A stretch of 23,059 nucleotides of DNA from an uncultured Chloroflexota bacterium (GCA_937138275.1 CAKZOY010000479.1:1-23059), one strand, 5' to 3'; shown: positions 1 through 7,559, numbered from the stretch's first letter. A program made the numbers and translations. Notes: a model not told the origin generated them from the letters alone.

Positions 1-91
1 TCGGTAGTCGGTAGGGGTTAGTCGGTAGTCGGTAGGGGTTAGTCGGTAGTCGGTAGGGGTTAGTCGGTAGTCGGTAGTCGGTAGTCGGGAG
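1..91. repeat. Tandem 7-bp repeat in a 21-bp higher-order pattern
   Basis: Thirteen consecutive heptamers are visible. Most are TCGGTAG; every third one up to position 63 is GGGTTAG, giving a 21-bp higher-order unit (two TCGGTAG plus one GGGTTAG). The last unit is TCGGGAG and runs into the purine-rich Shine-Dalgarno stretch of the next gene. The array begins at base 1, so it probably continues to the left of the window. Confidence 0.95.
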
Positions 92-99
92 GGGGAGAG

Positions 100-930
100 A
101 TGCGGATTTTTGTCACCGGAGATAAAGGGCAACTGGGCCGCGCGCTGAAAGAGGCACTGGGATGGGAAACCGTCGCCGGGTGCGACCTCCCCGAGACGGA
201 CATCACCGACCGGGAGGCCATCCGGGCCGCCATCGCGGCCTGCGCGCCCGACGTGGTCATCCACGCCGCAGCATGGACGGATGTGGACGGCTGCGCCCGC
301 GACCCGGAGCGGGCCTACCGGGTCAACGCGCTGGGCACCCAGAACGTCGCCCTGGCCTGCGCAGAAGTCGGCGCAGCGATGGTCTACATCAGCACCAACG
401 AAGTCTTTGACGGCACGGCGACGGAGCCGTACCGGGAATGGGATTCCGTCCGCCCGATTAACCCCTACGGCCGCTCCAAGGCCGCGGGCGAATGGCTGGT
501 CTCCCATCTGCTGAACCGCTTCTATATTGTGCGGACAGCCTGGCTCTACGCGCCGGGTGGGCGAAATTTCCCCCATCGCATCATCCAATTGGCCGACGAA
601 CGCGGCGCGCTGCGGGTCGTCGCCGATGAGGTGGGCAACCCCACCTACGCCCCCGACCTGGCCGCGGCGGTGTTGGCCCTTATCCGCACCGGCGCTTACG
701 GCATCTACCACCTCACCAACAGCGGCTACTGTTCCCGCTACGACTTCGCCCGCGCCATTCTCCGTCTGGCCGGACGGGAACACATTCCAGTGGAGCCCAT
801 CACTCTGGACCAGTTCCGGCGAGATTCCACACCGCCGCGCTTCACCCCGCTGGCGAATACCGCTGCGGCGGCCCTGGGCATCGTCCTGCGGCCCTGGGAG
901 GAGGCGCTGGCAGAGTTCCTCAGTCGGTGA
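100..930 (+). CDS. rfbD: dTDP-4-dehydrorhamnose reductase (RfbD/RmlD-type SDR)
   Basis: This 276-aa protein is an extended short-chain dehydrogenase/reductase of the RmlD family, which uses NAD(P)H to reduce dTDP-4-dehydro-rhamnose to dTDP-L-rhamnose in the cytoplasm. The N-terminal nucleotide-binding glycine motif is TGDKGQLG (residues 6-13). IHAAAWTDVD (54-63) is typical of RmlD. The catalytic Ser/Thr lies in YISTNEVFDG (96-105) and the YxxxK motif is YGRSK (123-127). Length is close to the family norm (about 280-300 aa). The start follows a strong purine-rich Shine-Dalgarno sequence (GGGAGGGGGAGAG). A glycosyltransferase lies 310 bp downstream, which fits rhamnose-containing surface glycan synthesis. 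A related sugar-nucleotide reductase remains possible because rfbA, rfbB and rfbC are not in the window. Confidence 0.88.
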   Translation: MRIFVTGDKGQLGRALKEALGWETVAGCDLPETDITDREAIRAAIAACAPDVVIHAAAWTDVDGCARDPERAYRVNALGTQNVALACAEVGAAMVYISTNEVFDGTATEPYREWDSVRPINPYGRSKAAGEWLVSHLLNRFYIVRTAWLYAPGGRNFPHRIIQLADERGALRVVADEVGNPTYAPDLAAAVLALIRTGAYGIYHLTNSGYCSRYDFARAILRLAGREHIPVEPITLDQFRRDSTPPRFTPLANTAAAALGIVLRPWEEALAEFLSR

Positions 931-937
931 AAGGCTT

Positions 938-1162
938 ATGGAGAAACGAGACCTGGCTGCCCTGTGGCGGCAGATCGTGGAAGATTACCGGGAAATCCGT
1001 CGGGAACAGGAAGAGATGTGGCATTCCCTCCCGCTGGAGGAGCGAGTGTACCTGACAGAACAACTTCTGCTCCTGCTCCAGGAAGCGGAACGAATCCGGG
1101 AAGGACGGGAATATGCAAGACCTGATCCGTCAACTCCGGAAACGGCCGGAGGCGTTTCCTGA
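938..1162 (+). CDS. Small charged helical protein of unknown function
   Basis: A 74-aa ORF starts 7 bp after the rfbD stop, with AAGG just upstream. It is rich in Glu, Arg and Leu and looks almost entirely helical (for example LTEQLLLLLQEAERIREGRE), with a short Pro/Thr/Gly tail. I do not recognise a family. Its spacing and strand fit the rfbD-glycosyltransferase transcription unit. The last 50 bp overlap the next small ORF in another frame, and the tail (from about residue 60) is compositionally unlike the rest, so the true C-terminus or a frameshift between the two is uncertain. Confidence 0.55.
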   Translation: MEKRDLAALWRQIVEDYREIRREQEEMWHSLPLEERVYLTEQLLLLLQEAERIREGREYARPDPSTPETAGGVS

Positions 1163-1244
1163 AACGCAAGCCCGGGAACTGGAGCGGGAGGCCGACCTTC
1201 CCAGCCTGGTGGATCGCTGGCGCTCCTTTTCGGAGAATATATGA
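1113..1244 (+). CDS. Small ORF (43 aa), translationally coupled to the glycosyltransferase
   Basis: ATG at 1113 follows GGGAAGGACGGGA, a plausible ribosome binding site. The 43-aa product is charged and helical (MQDLIRQLRKRPEAFPE at the start, SLVDRWRSF near the end). Its TGA overlaps the ATG of the downstream glycosyltransferase in an ATGA arrangement, which suggests translational coupling. It overlaps the end of the preceding small ORF by 50 bp in a different frame. It may be an independent small gene, or the real C-terminal half of the preceding ORF if there is a frameshift near 1110. No family is recognised. Confidence 0.42.
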   Translation: MQDLIRQLRKRPEAFPETQARELEREADLPSLVDRWRSFSENI

Positions 1245-2203
1245 ACCGTCCCCTAGTCTCCGTCGTCATCCCCAACTGGAACGGGGCGGCCCACCTGCCG
1301 ACCTGCCTGGATAGCCTGCGCCGCCAGACCTTGCGGGATTTTGAGGTCATCGTCGTGGACAACCATTCGGCCGATGACTCCCTGACTCTGCTGGCGCGGA
1401 ACTACCCGGAGGTGCAGGTACTGGCTCTGGAGGAAAACCGCGGCTTTGCCGGGGCCTGCAACGCCGGGATCCGCGCCGCGCGGGGGGAGTTCATCGTCCT
1501 GCTGAACAACGACACCGAGGCCGACGCCCGCTGGCTGGAGGAAGTCGTGGGAGCGTTCCGGCGACACCCCGAAGCGGGCCTGGTCGCCTCCAAAATGCTC
1601 CTCTTTGACCGTCGGGATGTCTTCCATACCGCCGGGGACTACTACCGGGTGGACGGTCGGCCCGGGAACCGGGGCGTCTGGGAAACCGACCGGGGGCAGT
1701 ACGACCGGGAGGAGTACGTTTTCAGCGCCTGCGGGGGGAGCGCCGCCTACCGGCGGACGATGCTGGATGAAGTAGGGTTGCTGGACGAGGATTTTTTCTA
1801 CTCGTGTGAGGATGTGGACCTGGCCTGGCGGGCGCAACTGAGTGGATGGCGCTGCATCTACGCGCCCCGCGCTGTCGTCTACCACAAACTGAGCGCCACC
1901 GGCGGGGGGACGACGGCCAGTTTCTACGACGGGCGGAACTTCATCTACCTGCTGGTCAAGGACTACCCCGGCGACCTCTGGCGGCGGTACTGGCGGGCCA
2001 TCCTGCGGGCGCAACTGCAGATTGCCTGGGAAGCGCTGCGGGCCTGGCGGGGGGCGGCGGCCCGTGCCCGCCTGCGCGGGATGATCGCCGGAATTCTGGG
2101 AATCCCCCGGATGCTGCGGAAACGACGCGCCGTCCAGCGAACCCGCCGGGTAGACACCGCCTATTTGCTCTCCATCCTGACCGGAGTTGACGAAATCGCC
2201 TGA
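1241..2203 (+). CDS. Family 2 glycosyltransferase (rhamnosyltransferase-like)
   Basis: This 320-aa GT-A fold glycosyltransferase opens with the GT2 strand and loop VSVVIPNWNG (6-15). It continues with VIVVDNHSADDS (37-48) for the nucleotide-sugar site, LEENRGFAGACNAGI and the DxD-equivalent NND at 89-91. EDVDLAWR (190-197) supplies the probable catalytic acidic residues. This pattern is typical of WbbL/RfbF-like rhamnosyl and related transferases that extend cell-surface polysaccharides at the inner membrane face. The C-terminal 80 residues are Arg/Trp-rich and amphipathic, which could give peripheral membrane association. The start overlaps the upstream small ORF (ATGA). With rfbD upstream, a dTDP-rhamnose donor is a reasonable inference, but the donor and acceptor cannot be read from sequence. 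Confidence 0.85.
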   Translation: MNRPLVSVVIPNWNGAAHLPTCLDSLRRQTLRDFEVIVVDNHSADDSLTLLARNYPEVQVLALEENRGFAGACNAGIRAARGEFIVLLNNDTEADARWLEEVVGAFRRHPEAGLVASKMLLFDRRDVFHTAGDYYRVDGRPGNRGVWETDRGQYDREEYVFSACGGSAAYRRTMLDEVGLLDEDFFYSCEDVDLAWRAQLSGWRCIYAPRAVVYHKLSATGGGTTASFYDGRNFIYLLVKDYPGDLWRRYWRAILRAQLQIAWEALRAWRGAAARARLRGMIAGILGIPRMLRKRRAVQRTRRVDTAYLLSILTGVDEIA

Positions 2204-2214
2204 TTGAGTATTAT
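2187..2214 (+). promoter_or_regulatory. Candidate sigma-70-type promoter for the SPFH operon
   Basis: TTGACG (2187-2192) and TATTAT (2209-2214) are separated by 16 bp. Each matches the -35/-10 consensus at five of six positions. The site lies across the 3' end of the glycosyltransferase gene, would start transcription near 2221 and would leave a leader of about 100 nt before the SPFH gene. It is a consensus match only. Confidence 0.42.
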
Positions 2215-2223
2215 TATAAGAAA

Positions 2224-2262
2224 GTCCTGCGGTAACTGTTGGCCGAACAGTTATGTCCTGCG
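2224..2262 (+). promoter_or_regulatory. Hairpin flanked by direct repeats in the SPFH operon leader
   Basis: TAACTGTT (2233-2240) and AACAGTTA (2246-2253) form an 8-bp perfect stem with loop GGCCG. The hairpin is bracketed by two copies of GTCCTGCG (2224-2231 and 2255-2262). No T-tract follows, so it is a poor intrinsic terminator. It lies just after the predicted transcription start and could be an operator or an RNA leader structure. Confidence 0.4.
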
Positions 2263-2324
2263 ATGGATGACCTCATCTATCGCCCGCGCGGCTTCCCATC
2301 CGGCATACAGAAATGGAGCACCAC

Positions 2325-3815
2325 ATGGTTGAACGGGAACGCTCACTGCTGGAAGATGGCCTCTCCGACAAAGTAACAGGCCTGGAAGGGGTTTACCTGT
2401 TCTATCTCGTCCCGCTTCTCGTTCTCGCATTGCTCCCTTTTATTTTCCTGTACTCCTTATTCCGCTCTTCCTGGGCCCTCTGGCCCTCCGCCTTGCTCCT
2501 CATTCTGCTGGCTGCCACTCTTACCCTTATGTTGCTATCCCTGACCCTGAAGGCCAACAAAGGGATCGCTACCATCGGTTTTTTCCTTTCGGTCCTGATA
2601 TGGATTCTGTTCATCGCAACGGTTACCCCTTCCCCTCTCCAGGAAATTCTCCTTCTGGTTGGACTCTTCATTCTTGTTCTGACATTTTTTGGGGGACTCT
2701 TTATCGTCGGCGGGTTCCTGCTTCCCTTTCCGCCCTCTGACCCTGGAATGAGTCGGGCAGAACGCTGGAGCCAGCGCCTCCACAACCACTGGACGGCGTT
2801 CAAGATTTTGATGGACTATCTGAGCGGGGAAAGCGTTCGTTACCCCTACTGGGTCGTTACCGATGAGCCCCGGGAAGAGGACAAGATTGAGCAACGCGGG
2901 AAGGGGAGCGTCCTGGCAGACCTGGCGATAGGGAACGGGATAATCCTCTCCGACTGCGACCACGCCATAGCCGTCTCCAGCGGGCTGAAGTTTAAGGGAG
3001 TTCAGGGGCCAGGACTGATCCTCACCGGGTTCGCCGAACGGCCGATGCGGACGCTGGACCTGCGCCCTCAACTGCGCGCCTTCACCGTCCAGGCCCTGAC
3101 CCGGGACGGTATCCAGGTCAAAGTCCTGGCCTTCACCCCGTTCCAGATTGACCGCGGCGACCAGCAGCCGCGATTGGGGGAGCCGTTCCCCTACCGCAAG
3201 AGCGCGGCCTTCCGGGCAGTCCACTCCCAAATGATGGAACTTCCGGAGAATCGGGAGCACCCTCACCATACGTGGGACGAACTCCCGAAAGTGATCGGTA
3301 CCCGCATCCTCCAGGACATTCTTTCCCGCTACCGGTTTGATGAACTCTACGAGTACGACCCCGGGGAGGAGTTGCCCCGGGCACGCATTGCCCGGGAGTT
3401 CCGGGAGCGCCTTAAGGAGAAACTGGAGCCGCTGGGTATCCAGTTGATCGGTGGGGGGATCAGCAACCTGCTCCCGGTCAAAGACGAAGTCCTGAAAGAG
3501 CGGATCCGCAACTGGCGGGCCGAATGGGTACGCCGGATTCTGGTTAAGCAGGCCGAGGGCCAGCGGGAACGCCTCTGGCGCATAGAACAGGCCCGCGCGG
3601 AGGCCCAGGCCAACCTCATCCTGACATTGGGGGAACGATTGGCCGAACTGGATCGCTCAGATGCCCCGGTGTCTCCGGACAAAGTCATTGACCACTTCCT
3701 CCAGGTTCTGGGAGGAATGGTCCAGCAACCGATGATCCGGCGGTATCTTCCCCGGGAAACCCCCGATGACCTGCGCCGTTTGGGAGATGACGTACTGAAC
3801 CAGGAGGAAACATGA
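2325..3815 (+). CDS. SPFH/band-7-like membrane protein with four N-terminal membrane segments
   Basis: Counting from the chosen start at 2325 (496 aa), four hydrophobic segments occupy about residues 22-46, 50-75, 81-101 and 105-134. A cytoplasmic SPFH (stomatin/prohibitin/flotillin)-like domain begins near 195, with the family pattern GPG (228-230), LDLRPQ (244-249) and TRDGIQV (259-265). A helical, Arg/Glu/Ala-rich coiled-coil tail includes WRIEQARAEAQANL. SPFH proteins oligomerise and organise membrane microdomains or regulate membrane proteases. I chose ATG 2325 over ATG 2313 because GGAG lies 6 nt upstream of it; 2313 has no visible ribosome site. The stop overlaps the next gene (ATGA). 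Similarity to the next protein suggests a paralogous pair that may form a hetero-oligomer. Four membrane spans is unusual for SPFH proteins. Confidence 0.72.
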   Translation: MVERERSLLEDGLSDKVTGLEGVYLFYLVPLLVLALLPFIFLYSLFRSSWALWPSALLLILLAATLTLMLLSLTLKANKGIATIGFFLSVLIWILFIATVTPSPLQEILLLVGLFILVLTFFGGLFIVGGFLLPFPPSDPGMSRAERWSQRLHNHWTAFKILMDYLSGESVRYPYWVVTDEPREEDKIEQRGKGSVLADLAIGNGIILSDCDHAIAVSSGLKFKGVQGPGLILTGFAERPMRTLDLRPQLRAFTVQALTRDGIQVKVLAFTPFQIDRGDQQPRLGEPFPYRKSAAFRAVHSQMMELPENREHPHHTWDELPKVIGTRILQDILSRYRFDELYEYDPGEELPRARIAREFRERLKEKLEPLGIQLIGGGISNLLPVKDEVLKERIRNWRAEWVRRILVKQAEGQRERLWRIEQARAEAQANLILTLGERLAELDRSDAPVSPDKVIDHFLQVLGGMVQQPMIRRYLPRETPDDLRRLGDDVLNQEET

Positions 3816-5119
3816 TCTTACCCAAATGGGCCATCCGGCACCTGAAACGAGTCGTCCGCTGGTTAGGGCTGCCCGTTTTGCTCGTTGCCCTTCTGGGGTT
3901 GGTCCTGATCTGGATAGTAGTCGGGCCGGTTTCCCTGGTGACTTTGACCTTAATGGGATTCCTTTTCATCATCCCCTTTCTCGTAGCGATGATCCTTGTA
4001 GCCAGCGTGGCATCCTCGTTTCTCCGCACCCTCTACGGCATCAAAACCCGCAGAGAAGCGGCCTCTTTCCTGTACCGCCTCCTGTTCGGTGTGTGGAAAT
4101 TTGGCCCGTACCTGCTTATCAAAGAGGGAAAAATCGCCTCGGGGGAGGACTCAGTCCTGCACAAAGTGGGAGGGCCGGGGTACCTGGTAATTTACAACGA
4201 TACCGCCGTCATCACCGAGCGATGCGGACGGATAGAGCGCATTCTCAGCGCGCATTTCCCCAAACCGAACAACTATCCTCTCCTGGCCCCCTTTGAAAAG
4301 GTCTGGGAAATCATAGACCTCCGTCCCCAACACTGGCTTTTTCCAGTCAAAGGAATGACGCGGGAAGGGATTCCCGTCATCTGCGAAGCGGATATTCACT
4401 TCAAGATAGATGACCGGGTGCCGGATGCGCGCGGGCAACTTCAGCCCAAACCACCGACGGAGGAGGAACCGTATCCTTTCACCCCCGAAGCGGTGCTCCG
4501 GGCCGCAACGTCCCGCTGGATACGGGAGCCCGATTTCAAAGGCCCCCCGATGGACTGGCGAGGACGGGTCGTTGTGGGACTCACCGAGGGCATCCTGCGC
4601 AACATCCTGGCCGAATACCGGCTGGACTGGCTCCTGGGGCCCACGGGGGATGACACCGATCACCCCCGCGAGCAGATTCGCCGACGGTTGGAAGAGGCCC
4701 TGAAGCAAGAGGCCCCAAAAGTGGGCGCGCGGATCCTGGACGTTCGGTTAGGGGAAATCAAAGTGGAAGACGAACAGATTCCCGCCCAGTGGGTGGAGGC
4801 ATGGCGGGCGGAATGGGAGAGCCAGACCGCTGCGACTCGCGTGGAGGGGGAAGCGGAACTGCTGCGTATAGAGACGGTCCGCGCGCGGGCCCAGGCCGAG
4901 ATGCTCATCACCCTGATCCGGGAATTGCAGACGGTCAACGTCGGCACCGGGGAACTCCGCGCTTACCTGCTGGCGGCTCGCCTCGCCGAGACCCTACGCT
5001 GGATGTCCTACGACCCCTTCACCCGCGCCTTCCTGCCCCCTGAGGCCATCCGCACCCTTCACCGCCTTCAAGAACTGCTGGGTCGGGAACGGATGTTGCC
5101 TCCGGGAGGGATGCCATGA
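3812..5119 (+). CDS. SPFH/band-7-like membrane protein, paralogue of the preceding gene
   Basis: This 435-aa protein has two adjacent hydrophobic segments (about 18-38 and 41-70), then an SPFH-like domain from about 105. Shared features with the upstream gene are GGPGYLV (120-126), IIDLRPQ (167-173), TREGIPV (183-189), a motif ending FKIDD around 200, and a C-terminal helix with EWESQTAATRVEGEAELLRI and RARAQAEMLI. The inserted charged region near 205-225 (RGQLQPKPPTEEEPYPF) matches RGDQQPRLGEPFPY in the first protein, so the two arose by duplication. It is translationally coupled on both sides by ATGA overlaps. The likely role is membrane scaffolding with its partner; substrate or client is unknown. 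Confidence 0.72.
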   Translation: MILPKWAIRHLKRVVRWLGLPVLLVALLGLVLIWIVVGPVSLVTLTLMGFLFIIPFLVAMILVASVASSFLRTLYGIKTRREAASFLYRLLFGVWKFGPYLLIKEGKIASGEDSVLHKVGGPGYLVIYNDTAVITERCGRIERILSAHFPKPNNYPLLAPFEKVWEIIDLRPQHWLFPVKGMTREGIPVICEADIHFKIDDRVPDARGQLQPKPPTEEEPYPFTPEAVLRAATSRWIREPDFKGPPMDWRGRVVVGLTEGILRNILAEYRLDWLLGPTGDDTDHPREQIRRRLEEALKQEAPKVGARILDVRLGEIKVEDEQIPAQWVEAWRAEWESQTAATRVEGEAELLRIETVRARAQAEMLITLIRELQTVNVGTGELRAYLLAARLAETLRWMSYDPFTRAFLPPEAIRTLHRLQELLGRERMLPPGGMP

Positions 5120-6081
5120 TCCTCATAGTGGTGGACCCGCTTCCCTCAGACCTGCTGGCAGAGAACGATGAGCAATCCCCGATCACCGACCTGGTGAGAC
5201 GGGCACTGTCCTTTCTGAAAGATGGACATTTCCGGGAAGCGGAATCGGCCGCTCAGATGGCATTGACGGCCGCGTACAAGCGACGCCAGAGCCACCCTTC
5301 CGACCTGGCAGTCGCTTCGTTGTGCCTGAGCGATATCTACCGGGAGACCGGGCACCTGGACTCGGCCCTTCCGATAGCCCTCCAGGCCTACGAGATGTTT
5401 CAGCGGCAGCCCAACCCATTCCAGCGCCATAACGAAGGGGTCGCCGCCTACAACCTCGGCCTGATCTACCATGTGCTGGAGAACCATACCTCCGCCCTCC
5501 GCTGGTATGAGGTTGCAGGCCAGAAGTTCCGCGAATCCCGCCGGTACTGGCTGGCACACCACAGAGAACACCGGGCCAAAGAGTGCGCGCGGATGACGGA
5601 AAGGGTCGTCGCCCTGAGCAAAGCCATCACCGATCTGGCGCTTCTCATCCGGCCCACGTTATTTTTTTCCATCTATGCAAAGGGCCGTTTCTTCCGCCAT
5701 GTGGAACCGGACCGTTTCTACCTGGATGAACAAATTGAAATTGACGGGAAATCTTTTCAGGTAATGCCCCTTTCCGGTACAAAACAGGCCGTCCTGGAAC
5801 GGGACTCCCCGGTTTGCCTTGCCCTTCCAATCCCCGCCCCGGTTTGCCCGAAATGGAAAGCGCAGACCGGCGATTACGTCCTGGCCCAGCAGCGCAGCAC
5901 TCCGGACCCCGACGCTCCTCGCTGGATCGTGGTGGGGCAGGATCAGGTACACTTCGGCCAATTTGCCCGGCAACCCGATGACTCTCTCCACTTTCACAGC
6001 CTGCACCCGACAAGGATTATCGGGGGAACGGGCGATTTCTCGGGGTATTATCGCCCGGTGGCATTTTTGAAGCCAATTTGA
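5116..6081 (+). CDS. TPR protein with an unassigned beta-rich C-terminal domain
   Basis: This 321-aa soluble protein is the third gene of the SPFH operon; its ATG overlaps the previous stop. Residues about 25-175 are tetratricopeptide-like helical hairpins: ALSFLKDGHFREAESAAQMA, LCLSDIYRETGHLDSALPIA, and YNLGLIYHVLENHTSALRWY. TPRs mediate protein contacts, so it may be an adaptor that docks onto the SPFH pair. Residues about 210-321 are beta-rich with TGDYVLAQQ and WIVVGQDQVHF, vaguely like the GDYVLV strand of LexA/S24-type folds. I see no convincing Ser-Lys catalytic dyad, so this resemblance is weak. No signal peptide or membrane segment is present. Confidence 0.65.
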   Translation: MILIVVDPLPSDLLAENDEQSPITDLVRRALSFLKDGHFREAESAAQMALTAAYKRRQSHPSDLAVASLCLSDIYRETGHLDSALPIALQAYEMFQRQPNPFQRHNEGVAAYNLGLIYHVLENHTSALRWYEVAGQKFRESRRYWLAHHREHRAKECARMTERVVALSKAITDLALLIRPTLFFSIYAKGRFFRHVEPDRFYLDEQIEIDGKSFQVMPLSGTKQAVLERDSPVCLALPIPAPVCPKWKAQTGDYVLAQQRSTPDPDAPRWIVVGQDQVHFGQFARQPDDSLHFHSLHPTRIIGGTGDFSGYYRPVAFLKPI

Positions 6082-6118
6082 GCAGTACCCGATCATCTTC
6101 ATAAAGGCCTGTCGCTTT

Positions 6119-6826
6119 TTATCCGGACCGCACCCCCACATGCAGGGTGACCGTCTCCATCATCAGGAACCGGTAGCGCACCGACTCCAGCCCCACGGCC
6201 TCCATCGTCGCCGCCAGCCCTTCCGGGGGCATAAAGACCTGCACCGAACGGGGCAGGTAGCGGTACGCGTCCCAGTGCCCGGTGAGTAGTCCCCCCACGA
6301 CCGGCGCGATGCCGCCAAAGTAGAGATGAAAGAGGGGCCGGAAGAGAGGGTTGCGCGGCCAGGTCATCTCTAAGCAGACCACCCGCCCCCCCGGCCGCAC
6401 AACGCGCGCCTGTTCTGCCAGCGTCGCCCGGACGTCGGTGACGTTGCGGAGCATAAACGCGTTCACCGCTGCATCAAAGAACCCATCCGGGAAGGGGAGA
6501 TGCAGGGCATCCCCTTCCGTCCAGTAGATGGGCCTGCCCACCGACCGCTCCCGCGCCAATTGCAGCATCTGCGGCGTGAAATCCAGCCCGACCACCCGCA
6601 CTCTGGGCCAGCGGCGGACCAGAGCGCGCGCCAGCCCGCCTTCGCCCGTCGCCACATCCAGCACCCATCCCCCCGGTGGGACGGCCGCCTCATCGGCGGC
6701 CGTCCACCGCCACCGCTCCACCTGTCCCAGCGACATCACCTGGTTGAGCAACTCGTAGCGCCGAGCGATGCGAGCAAACAGGTTGCGGGTGTAGGCCCGT
6801 TTCTCCTCCGGCGAAGCGAATGTCAT
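6119..6826 (-). CDS. ubiE: Demethylmenaquinone methyltransferase (UbiE/MenG family)
   Basis: This 235-aa class I SAM-dependent methyltransferase would methylate the quinone ring in the last step of menaquinone (or ubiquinone) synthesis. The SAM-binding motif I is VLDVATGEGG (55-64). The acidic end of strand two is VVGLDFTPQML, and family signatures are EGDALHLPFPD, FMLRNVTD (124-131) and YRYLPRSVQVF. Length is typical of UbiE/MenG (230-250 aa). AGGAG lies 7 nt upstream of the ATG on the minus strand (complement of 6834-6838). It is transcribed toward the SPFH operon and ends 37 bp from the TPR gene. The usual catalytic-site motif GFGLRNV reads NAFMLRNV here. No other quinone genes are in the window. 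Confidence 0.86.
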   Translation of the reverse strand: MTFASPEEKRAYTRNLFARIARRYELLNQVMSLGQVERWRWTAADEAAVPPGGWVLDVATGEGGLARALVRRWPRVRVVGLDFTPQMLQLARERSVGRPIYWTEGDALHLPFPDGFFDAAVNAFMLRNVTDVRATLAEQARVVRPGGRVVCLEMTWPRNPLFRPLFHLYFGGIAPVVGGLLTGHWDAYRYLPRSVQVFMPPEGLAATMEAVGLESVRYRFLMMETVTLHVGVRSG

Positions 6827-6884
6827 CGGCTATCTCCTGTCTGCTGCGATTTTTCTAATCCGGTTATGTAGGGGCAACGTACTA

Positions 6885-6990
6885 TTCAGCCCAGCGGTTG
6901 AAACCGCGGGCTGAAAGGGCGCTTCGCGCCGGGCGACCGCCTGCGCGGTCGCCGGAAAGCGTCCACGAAGGTGGACGCCCGGCTGAAAGT
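6885..6990. repeat. Array of short intergenic hairpins
   Basis: Four consecutive inverted repeats occur without spacing. TTCAGCCC plus GCGGTT pair with AACCGC plus GGGCTGAA (6885-6915). GGCGC pairs with GCGCC around TTC (6918-6930). GGCGACCGC pairs with GCGGTCGCC around CTGC (6932-6953). GCGTCCAC pairs with GTGGACGC around GAAG (6959-6978). GGCTGAAAG recurs after the last hairpin. The layout resembles a mosaic of REP-like palindromic units; no coding frame is apparent. Confidence 0.75.
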
Positions 6991-7143
6991 CCCCCAGGGG
7001 TGATTTTAATCGCCAGGGCTGAATAAATTGACAATGGCAAATTTTAAGTTATAAAACAAAAATTAGCGGCTGTGCCCTTTGAAAAGGCCGCTGGCAGGGC
7101 AAAAGCCAACGGGCTATCGCCTTGGCGGTGCAAAATGGGCGGT

Positions 7144-7247
7144 TTTCAGCCCCCTCACCCCCCTTACCCCCCTCTCCCCCTTGCCCTGACGGGCGGGGGA
7201 GAGGGGGGACAGAGCCATCTTTTCTCCCCCCTCCCCGTGGGCGCAGC
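7144..7247. repeat. REP-like C/G-rich palindromic element, copy 1
   Basis: A pyrimidine-rich arm, CCCCCCTCTCCCCC (7167-7180), pairs perfectly with GGGGGAGAGGGGGG (7195-7208). Inside the loop GCCC/GGGC (7183-7186, 7191-7194) pair further. The flanking text (CCCCCTCA, CTTACCCC, CTCCCCGTG) is shared with the block at 15845-16002, so these are two copies of one repeat family. Confidence 0.75.
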
Positions 7248-7502
7248 CCAACTGTCAATATAATTACGGGGCAACTTTCAAAGTCGCCCCTACCGGAGGG
7301 CTCGCCCTCCGGCGGAAAAGATTGCTCTGCTGCTCCCTTACCTTTGGCCGAAGGCCTCCAGGAGCGACTTCACTACTTTTGGCTGATTTTTTTGTGTCCG
7401 GCGACGATCCCCTTGCCCTGCGCCGGGAAAGGACGAGCACCATGATACCCCTGGAATGACTTTTGTTCAACCGCGAAGGTCCATCCAACGGACAAACCCT
7501 CA
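7209..7502. other. Non-coding spacer with degenerate palindromes
   Basis: The rest of the 733-bp gap between the methyltransferase and the lipoprotein gene carries more palindromic fragments. CCGGAGGG (7293-7300) pairs with CCCTCCGG (7305-7312) around CTCG, and GGCC-GAA-GGCC occurs near 7348-7358. The reading frames here have no start site, domain or consistent codon use that would support a gene. I see only repeat debris. Confidence 0.55.
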
Positions 7503-7532
7503 TTGGTCAACTTGCCCCCCTTGTGGTACAAT
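7503..7532 (+). promoter_or_regulatory. Extended -10 promoter for the DsbA-cyclophilin lipoprotein gene
   Basis: TTGGTC (7503-7508) and TACAAT (7527-7532) are 18 bp apart, and TG at 7524-7525 makes an extended -10 (TGGTACAAT). Transcription would start near 7539, about 20 nt before the ATG, with GGAG (7549-7552) as ribosome site. The short leader and good spacing support both the promoter and the start at 7560. Confidence 0.6.
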
Positions 7533-7559
7533 TCCCGTAAATCTATTCGGAGTCCAGCG

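Noticed and set aside
1253..2014. A 253-aa minus-strand frame opposite the glycosyltransferase
   Set aside because: Antisense frame with Pro/Val/Gln-rich low-complexity translation and no ribosome site; the sense gene has clear GT2 motifs.
7027..7259. Second MITE bounded by ATTGACA/TGTCAAT
   Set aside because: The inverted ends are short (7 bp) and no flanking direct repeat is visible, so I do not call it as an element.
7264..7503. Small minus-strand frame in the palindromic spacer
   Set aside because: Translation is a read-through of palindromic repeat debris with no ribosome site or family.
7503..7559. Upstream start for the lipoprotein gene
   Set aside because: It overlaps the promoter and would bury the lipoprotein signal peptide 19 residues inside the protein.
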